Source: Frankiaceae bacterium
GTDB lineage: Bacteria; Actinomycetota; Actinomycetes; JAVEEB01
Assembly (NCBI GenBank): GCA_030840665.1
Contig: JAVEEB010000477.1
Span: 1 to 10,088 of the forward strand
Reading direction: 5' to 3'
DNA: 10,088 nucleotides
Shown here: positions 6,245 through 10,088 of the stretch, piece by piece
Position numbering within the stretch: position 1 is the stretch's first letter
Layout: each line of letters opens with the position of its first letter
The notes under the pieces: generated by a model
Told to the model about the DNA's origin: nothing
The model's input: the letters and a program-made list of their open reading frames with translations, nothing else
Database searches by the model: none
Translations under genes and position numbers: made by a program

Positions 6245-6880
6245 ATGACGACATTGCGCCTACGACCCGAGCTGGAAGAAGCGCTGCGTCGCATTCCTGG
6301 CGTCCGCGCGGCGAGCGTCGTCACCATGCACGACGCGACGCCCACTGAGATCCACATCCTGGCCGACAGGGCAAAGCAGCCGAAGCAGCTCGTTCGCGAC
6401 ATCCAGTCGCTCGCCCTGGCCAGCTACGACATCGACCTCGACCACCGGATCGTCAGCGTCGTGCAGCTGGACGACGAGGACGTCGCCGTCGACCCCAATG
6501 GTGAGATCACGATCCGTCCCCTCGTCGCTTCCGTCATGACGCAGACGGCCGGCTCCGACGCCACCGTGAGCGTCACCATTCGCACCGGTGCCGACGACTA
6601 CGTGGGCACGGCGTCCGGCGCCGCCTCGGGCGGGGTGCGGGCGCGCCTGGTGGCACGGGCGACCCTCGACGCCCTCCGCGAGTTGCTGGGCACACCCGCC
6701 GAGATCGAGCACGCCTCGCTGGTGCCCCTCGGTGGCCGCACGATCGCGGTCAGCGTGGTCCACCTGACGACACGGCAGGGCGAACTGGTGCTCTCCGGCA
6801 GCGCCGTCGTACGCAATGACGACGCGGATGCCATCGCGCGGTCCGTCCTGGATGCCGTCAACCGGCGCCTGGCCGGATGA
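6245..6880 (+). CDS. Conserved-looking protein of unknown function, two alpha/beta domains
   Basis: A 211-residue soluble protein with no signal peptide or membrane segment. Its coding character is clear: a good length, typical high-GC codon use and no competing frame. The N-terminal part (about 8-75) reads as helix-strand-strand-helix-strand, with IPGVRAASVVTMHD, TEIHILADRAKQPKQLVRDIQSLAL and IDLDHRIVSVVQL, which suggests a ferredoxin-like fold. The C-terminal part (about 105-210) has strands VSVTIRTGADDYVGTASG, a helix RARLVARATLDALRELLG, two more strands and a final helix, somewhat like small regulatory ligand-binding domains such as that at the end of LeuA; this is inference. AGAGGA nine bases upstream supports the ATG. 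It is divergent from the HD-GYP operon and convergent with rsrA. No function is assigned. Confidence 0.85.
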   Translation: MTTLRLRPELEEALRRIPGVRAASVVTMHDATPTEIHILADRAKQPKQLVRDIQSLALASYDIDLDHRIVSVVQLDDEDVAVDPNGEITIRPLVASVMTQTAGSDATVSVTIRTGADDYVGTASGAASGGVRARLVARATLDALRELLGTPAEIEHASLVPLGGRTIAVSVVHLTTRQGELVLSGSAVVRNDDADAIARSVLDAVNRRLAG

Positions 6881-6900
6881 CCGCCGGCAACTGACCCGGT

Positions 6901-6928
6901 GCGGGCTGACCGCTGCGCGGGCTGACCG
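6901..6928. repeat. 12-bp direct repeat in a convergent gap
   Basis: GCGGGCTGACCG occurs at 6901-6912 and again at 6917-6928, separated by CTGC, between the ends of the unknown gene and rsrA. It probably arose by slippage. No T run or clear terminator hairpin accompanies it. Confidence 0.6.
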
Positions 6929-6931
6929 GCG

Positions 6932-7204
6932 CTAGTCGACCTTGTTGATCTCGATACGCACTTCTTGAATTCGCGCCAGGACCTGGATCCGCAGGCTGTC
7001 CGGGGCGCGGTCCGAGCCGCAACATCGGTGCACGACCGACTTCACTGCCTTGTCCAGCCCGTACTGCTTGAGGCACGGCCCACACTCGTCGAGGTGGTGC
7101 CGCACCTTTTCGTAGTCGGTTGGCTCGATCTCGTTGTCGAGATACAGATAGACCTTGTCCAGCACCTCGGAGCAGTCAGTCGCATGCGGCTGGCCACAGC
7201 TCAT
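6932..7204 (-). CDS. rsrA: Zinc-binding redox-sensing anti-sigma factor RsrA/RshA
   Basis: A 90-residue ZAS-family anti-sigma factor. The family binds its cognate sigma factor when reduced and zinc-loaded, and releases it when thiols are oxidised to a disulfide. The H-x3-C-x2-C motif is HLDECGPC, with His37, Cys41 and Cys44; Cys11 completes the zinc site. These positions are the same as in Streptomyces RsrA, and the accessory Cys3, Cys61 and Cys62 are also present. GGGGAGG precedes the ATG by about 7 bases. The ATG overlaps the sigR stop by four bases (ATGA, 7201-7204), which couples translation and should keep sigma and anti-sigma in balance. It lies in the SigR-driven transcript, giving negative feedback. 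Confidence 0.95.
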   Translation of the reverse strand: MSCGQPHATDCSEVLDKVYLYLDNEIEPTDYEKVRHHLDECGPCLKQYGLDKAVKSVVHRCCGSDRAPDSLRIQVLARIQEVRIEINKVD

Positions 7205-7950
7205 GACCGGGCCTCCCCTGCAGACGAGCCTGCGCCGTCAACGACGGCGTCGGGATTGGTGAAACCACGCTCGGCCGCGTAGTCCTCCAACGAATGCCGG
7301 AGAGCGCGACGACCGCGGTGCAAACGGGACATGACCGTTCCGATCGGTGTCCCCATGATGTCGGCGATTTCCTTGTACGAAAAGCCCTCGACGTCGGCGA
7401 GATATACCGCTAGCCGGAAGTCCTCGGGCAGCGCCTGGAGCGCGTCTTTCACGTCACTGTCGGGGAGGTGATCGAGTGCCTCGACCTCCGCCGAGCGCAG
7501 CCCACGGGACGTGTGCGACTCGGCGTTCGCGAGCTGCCAGTCCTCGATCTGCTCCGTCGGCGACTGCTGCGGCTGGCGCTGCGCCTTGCGGTAGTTGTTG
7601 ATGAACGTGTTGGTGAGGATCCGGTACAGCCAGGCCTTGAGGTTGGTGCCTTCCTGGAACTGGTGGAAAGCCGCGAACGCCTTGACGAACGCCTCTTGGA
7701 CGAGGTCCTCGGCGTCCGCCGGCTTGCGCGTCATGCGCAGGGCGGCCGCGTACAACTGGTCGAGGAACGGCAGCGCATCGCGTTCGAAGCGCGCACTGCG
7801 CTGCTCAGCCGTCTCCTGTGTTGCAGGCTGCTCGGTGACGGGTCCCACCTCCAAAGCTTGTGGACCGGAGGATACGACCCCGTCGAAAAACCACTGCACA
7901 CGTGGTTCGACAACCGCCGCCGGCCGTTCTGCGCAACCGCACGCGCCCAC
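7201..7950 (-). CDS. sigR: ECF sigma factor SigR/SigH (oxidative and thiol stress), long form
   Basis: A 249-residue group IV sigma factor. Region 2 (about 55-125) contains [34 protein letters not shown] and [18 protein letters not shown]. Region 4 (about 163-220) contains the helix-turn-helix [18 protein letters not shown]. The similarity to Streptomyces SigR and mycobacterial SigH is strong throughout. SigR activates thioredoxin, mycothiol and protein quality-control genes after thiol oxidation. The GTG at 7950 is chosen because a near-perfect AAGGAG sits 5 bases upstream. It adds a 34-residue N-terminal extension with Cys4 and Cys6 compared with the core protein. A second in-frame GTG at 7848, reading [10 protein letters not shown], would give a 215-residue form that matches the usual SigR start as I recall it. 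Two isoforms, a stable short one and an unstable long one, are known in S. coelicolor. The gene is followed directly by its anti-sigma gene. Confidence 0.95.
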   Translation of the reverse strand: MGACGCAERPAAVVEPRVQWFFDGVVSSGPQALEVGPVTEQPATQETAEQRSARFERDALPFLDQLYAAALRMTRKPADAEDLVQEAFVKAFAAFHQFQEGTNLKAWLYRILTNTFINNYRKAQRQPQQSPTEQIEDWQLANAESHTSRGLRSAEVEALDHLPDSDVKDALQALPEDFRLAVYLADVEGFSYKEIADIMGTPIGTVMSRLHRGRRALRHSLEDYAAERGFTNPDAVVDGAGSSAGEARS

Positions 7951-7988
7951 AAGATCTCCTTCGAGTTTGCCCGTTCCTGTGTGGCGTC

Positions 7989-8015
7989 AACGCATGTTGT
8001 GCCACCACTAATTCC
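7989..8015 (-). promoter_or_regulatory. SigR-type autoregulatory promoter of sigR-rsrA
   Basis: On the minus strand GGAAT (8015-8011) and GTT (7991-7989) are separated by 19 bases. The SigR/SigH consensus is GGAAT-N18/19-GTT. Transcription would start near 7980, about 30 bases before the GTG start of the long form. The -35 element lies in the last codons of the upstream hydrolase gene. Confidence 0.75.
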
Positions 8016-8670
8016 GGACGCTCCGCAGGACCCATTGGGCGGCCAGCATTGCGGCCTCGGTGAGCGCGGGACCGGGTCGGGGCGAGTGCCCGGCGCCGGG
8101 TATCGGGTGGATGTGCGGGCCGGGCACGGCGGCCGCCAACTCGGTCGGACTGCCGAAGGTGTCGCGCTGGCCCTGCAGGACGAAGGCGGGCACTCCTGCC
8201 CCGGCCAGCTCCGACGCCCGAGACCTGTCCGGGCGGCCGGGCGGGTGCAGCGGAAAGCTCAGAGCCAGCACAGCAGCTGCGCCCAGGGCGCTCGCCGAGC
8301 GTGCCGCGACTCTGGCCCCGTTGCTGCGCCCGCCAACGACGAGCGGGACCGGCGCCGCCACCCGGCTGCGAGCCTCAGCCACGAGCAGGGCAAAGCACGC
8401 GTCGAGCTGCGCGACCGGAGTGGGAACACGCCGGCCCGCAACCCGGTAAGGCTGCACCGTGCGGGCCACCGCACACCCGGCGGTGAGCAATGCGTCCCGG
8501 ACCGCGAGGATGTCCGGCGCGTCGGAGTCGCCGGACGCGCCGTGGCCGATGACGACCAGGGCGGCGGGCGGCGGGGCAGTCGGCGTGGCTGCGAACGCTT
8601 GACCGTCGAGCAACAGGTGCGCCGGCCCGAACGGCGTGGCGACAATGATGGTCGACCCCGGAGATGTCAC
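8008..8670 (-). CDS. Alpha/beta-fold hydrolase of the KANL3/Tex30-like group
   Basis: A 220-residue predicted serine hydrolase. After an N-terminal strand pair it shows VVIGHGASGD (39-48), an oxyanion-hole loop; VVGGRSNGARVA (111-122), the nucleophile elbow with Ser116; VLQGQRDTFG (164-173) with the likely acid Asp170; and PGAGHSPRPG (191-200) with the catalytic His195. The GGRSxGxR elbow and short length resemble the bacterial COG3571-type hydrolases; the substrate is unknown. The GTG at 8668-8670 is chosen because AGGA lies 7 bases upstream; a longer frame to 8817 would be antisense to the divergent methyltransferase and has an unlikely Arg/Pro-rich start. It lies upstream of sigR in the same direction, and the sigR promoter overlaps its end. 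Confidence 0.85.
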   Translation of the reverse strand: MTSPGSTIIVATPFGPAHLLLDGQAFAATPTAPPPAALVVIGHGASGDSDAPDILAVRDALLTAGCAVARTVQPYRVAGRRVPTPVAQLDACFALLVAEARSRVAAPVPLVVGGRSNGARVAARSASALGAAAVLALSFPLHPPGRPDRSRASELAGAGVPAFVLQGQRDTFGSPTELAAAVPGPHIHPIPGAGHSPRPGPALTEAAMLAAQWVLRSVRN

Positions 8671-8705
8671 ACCGACATCCTGGCGAATTGGAGGCTGGCG
8701 CACCC

Positions 8706-9455
8706 ATGGTGGCCCTCGGACCGGCGTTCCCGCACGCCGTCGGGGAGCGACCGGACCCCTATTCGACCTTCTATCTCGACGTCGCGGCGGCCCAACTGGC
8801 CGACTGGCTCCCGACAACGGAGTCGCTCACCGTCCTCGACCTGTCCCGGGCAGCAGGCCGCTTCGCGCGCCAACTCGCCGCCGACGGCCACACCGTTGTG
8901 CACGTCGCGGCCCAGCTCTCGGACGCGACCGGCCACGACAGGCCGAGCGTCGTCGCCGTCGTGGCCGACAGCCGCGATCTGTCGTGGCTGTCGGACGACT
9001 GCGTGGACGCTGTCCTGGCGGAGGCGGGGGCGCTGTGCTTCTCCCTGGCTGCCGAGGAGACCGTGGCCGACATTGCGCGCGTCCTCCGGCCGCAGGGCCG
9101 CCTCCTGCTGTGCGTCGAGTCCCTCGTACTGGGGCTGTCGCGCCTGGCTGAACAAGGCCTCTGGGCGGAGCTCGCGGACGCGCCCGCTGCGGATGTCGTC
9201 CTCGTCCCCAGTGCCGACGGCACGATCACCCGCTGTTTCTGGCCCGAGGAGCTCCGGGAGCTCTTGACCCGCGCGGGCTTCGCGCTCGACTGGATCCGCC
9301 CGCGCTCGGTCCTGCCGCAAGCAGTCGTCGAACGAGCCCTCGCGGACAACCCGCTGTCGCTGCCGATGCTCGTACAAACAGAAGTTGCCCTTGCCGCGGA
9401 GCGCGAGAGCGACCCGGTCGGTATCCACCTGGTGGCGTCGGCGCGGCTCGCCTGA
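8706..9455 (+). CDS. Class I SAM-dependent methyltransferase-like protein
   Basis: A 249-residue protein with the class I methyltransferase layout: a start helix region DPYSTFYLDVAAAQLADWLP; motif I LTVLDLSRAAGRFARQLA (41-58); an acidic stretch VVADSRDLSWLSDDCVDAVLAEAG (85-108); the post-motif strand VLRPQGRLLLCVES (126-139); and a helix EELRELLTRAGF (181-192) typical of the family end. Motif I is degenerate: the usual E/DxGxGxG is LDLSRAAGR, with just one glycine in place. SAM binding may be altered. The ATG at 8706 has GGAGG 11 bases upstream; an ATG at 8664 is in frame but lacks a binding site and overlaps the divergent hydrolase. The substrate is unknown. Confidence 0.75.
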   Translation: MVALGPAFPHAVGERPDPYSTFYLDVAAAQLADWLPTTESLTVLDLSRAAGRFARQLAADGHTVVHVAAQLSDATGHDRPSVVAVVADSRDLSWLSDDCVDAVLAEAGALCFSLAAEETVADIARVLRPQGRLLLCVESLVLGLSRLAEQGLWAELADAPAADVVLVPSADGTITRCFWPEELRELLTRAGFALDWIRPRSVLPQAVVERALADNPLSLPMLVQTEVALAAERESDPVGIHLVASARLA

Positions 9456-9486
9456 ACGCGCCGCGGCGGTAGGCGGTGTGACGGGG

Positions 9487-9831
9487 TCAGGCCTCCGACT
9501 TGGCCTGATCCTCGATGCAGCGCGCCGCCTCCGGTCGCGCCTCGAGGCGCTCGTCCGGGAGCTGCTTGCCGCACACCACGCACCTGCCGTAGGTGCCGGC
9601 GTCGATGCGGGCCAGAGCCTCGATGACCTGGTCACGCTGGTCGCTGATCGCGTGCAGGATCGCGTCCTGACGCTGGGCGTCGGCGACGATGCTGCCGCTG
9701 TCCGCCGGGTGCTGATCGAAGGAGCTGAGCTCGGTGAAGTCCATCGCGTTCTCGCCTTCGAGGACCTTCGCGGACCCGTCGATGTCGGCGAGGAGCACCT
9801 CGAGGCGGGCGCGGGCGTCGTCGGTCTTCAC
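9487..9831 (-). CDS. TraR/DksA-family zinc-finger-like protein
   Basis: A 114-residue protein with an N-terminal helical region, a DAQRQDAILHAISDQRDQVIEALARIDAGTYG segment (51-82) typical of the coiled-coil/linker of actinobacterial TraR/DksA proteins, and a C-terminal zinc-finger region. The finger reads C84-x2-C87-x17-C105-x2-D108: the fourth cysteine of the C4 site is replaced by aspartate. DksA-type proteins enter the RNA polymerase secondary channel and tune transcription in stress; whether this protein does so is inferred from the family. The GTG start has AAAGGA six bases upstream. A -10-like TAAGGT is present at 9882-9887. It converges with the methyltransferase, 31 bp apart, and diverges from aroA. 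Confidence 0.85.
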   Translation of the reverse strand: MKTDDARARLEVLLADIDGSAKVLEGENAMDFTELSSFDQHPADSGSIVADAQRQDAILHAISDQRDQVIEALARIDAGTYGRCVVCGKQLPDERLEARPEAARCIEDQAKSEA

Positions 9832-9881
9832 GATGGTTCCTTTCGAGTGGCGGTGCCGGCAACTGCTGCGGCATCCGGGTG

Positions 9882-9887
9882 ACCTTA
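9882..9887 (-). promoter_or_regulatory. Candidate -10 of the TraR/DksA-like gene
   Basis: TAAGGT on the minus strand fits TAnnnT and lies about 50 bases before the GTG start. No clear -35 is visible. Confidence 0.25.
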
Positions 9888-9971
9888 CGGCCGACTGCCC
9901 CCGTACCCCGGGTCAGCAGCGCTACCCATGGGCGGCCCGGCGGGATCGGCGAGCTGCGGCACAACCGCGGC

Positions 9972-9977
9972 TAGGAT
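9972..9977 (+). promoter_or_regulatory. Candidate -10 of aroA
   Basis: TAGGAT is a typical actinobacterial housekeeping -10. Transcription would start near 9984, about 19 bases before the aroA ATG, just enough leader to hold its GGAGGAGG binding site. No good -35 hexamer is seen, which is common in high-GC promoters. Confidence 0.45.
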
Positions 9978-10002
9978 CGCCGCGAGGCGGAGGAGGCAAC
10001 GG

Positions 10003-10088
10003 ATGAGCACGTCGACAGTTCACGAGCTGTGGCCGGCCCCCACGCCGATCGCGCCCGTCGACGCGAGAGTGGCCGTCCCGGGATCCAA
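10003..10088 (+). CDS. aroA: 3-phosphoshikimate 1-carboxyvinyltransferase (EPSP synthase), N-terminal fragment
   Basis: The first 28 codons of a gene that leaves the window. The sequence ELWPAPTPIAPVDARVAVPGS resembles the N-terminus of actinobacterial AroA, where a W-PAP motif precedes V-PGSKS; the lysine and serine of GSKS bind the substrates. The last partial codon (AA-) is compatible with that lysine. AroA joins shikimate 3-phosphate and phosphoenolpyruvate in aromatic amino acid synthesis. GGAGGAGG lies 7 bases upstream of the ATG. In mycobacteria aroA (Rv3227) lies close to sigH (Rv3223c), which supports the call by gene order. Confidence 0.85.
   Translation, partial: MSTSTVHELWPAPTPIAPVDARVAVPGS

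Noticed and set aside
7468..9267. Plus-strand open frame of 599 codons
   Set aside because: It lies opposite sigR and the hydrolase and then out of phase with the methyltransferase; all three real genes have family motifs and binding sites, and this frame has none.
1559..9845. Identical 11-mer CGAAAGGAACC before the biotin carrier and the TraR/DksA-like starts
   Set aside because: Both contain a ribosome binding core, and an 11-base match between two places in 10 kb is within chance expectation; no shared regulation is claimed.

Overview
The window is GC-rich chromosomal DNA from an actinomycete. The high GC with frequent GTG starts, a SigR/RsrA (SigH/RshA) redox pair close to aroA, and a free ~70-residue biotin carrier like mycobacterial TB7.3 all point to Actinomycetota. 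The family cannot be fixed from the sequence. There are no transposases, integrases, CRISPR arrays, tRNA or rRNA genes. Apart from partial genes at both edges the genes look intact.

Layout: (1) 1-116 is the C-terminal end of an alpha/beta hydrolase on the plus strand. (2) 202-5810 is a long block of minus-strand genes, in transcription order: a 25-codon small ORF (5810-5733), a membrane HD-GYP protein (5675-4359), a second membrane HD protein with an eroded active site (4362-3031, ATGA overlap), biotin carboxylase (2952-1609), a 70-residue biotin carrier (1552-1340) and a PilT-type ATPase (1287-202). (3) 5811-6244 is the only long gap, relatively AT-rich and full of inverted repeats, possibly including a structured RNA. 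(4) 6245-6880 is a conserved-looking protein of unknown function on the plus strand. (5) 7950-6932 is the sigR-rsrA pair, with a SigR-type promoter upstream that indicates autoregulation. (6) 8008-8670 (alpha/beta hydrolase, minus) and 8706-9455 (methyltransferase-like, plus) diverge from a 35-bp gap. (7) 9487-9831 is a TraR/DksA-type zinc-finger protein on the minus strand. (8) aroA begins at 10003 and runs off the window.

How the genes may work together: SigR drives the thiol-oxidative stress response and RsrA holds it until its zinc thiols are oxidised; both carry the expected motifs. Biotin carboxylase and the small carrier form two of the three parts of a biotin-dependent carboxylase; no carboxyltransferase is present. 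The HD-GYP gene should encode a cyclic-di-GMP phosphodiesterase. Its translationally coupled partner has lost most metal ligands and looks like a non-catalytic companion.

The part most likely to be undescribed is the small amphipathic peptide plus the active/inactive membrane HD-GYP pair, opposite a structured intergenic region and an unknown conserved protein. PilT downstream makes a link to surface motility or pilus retraction possible, but that is inference.
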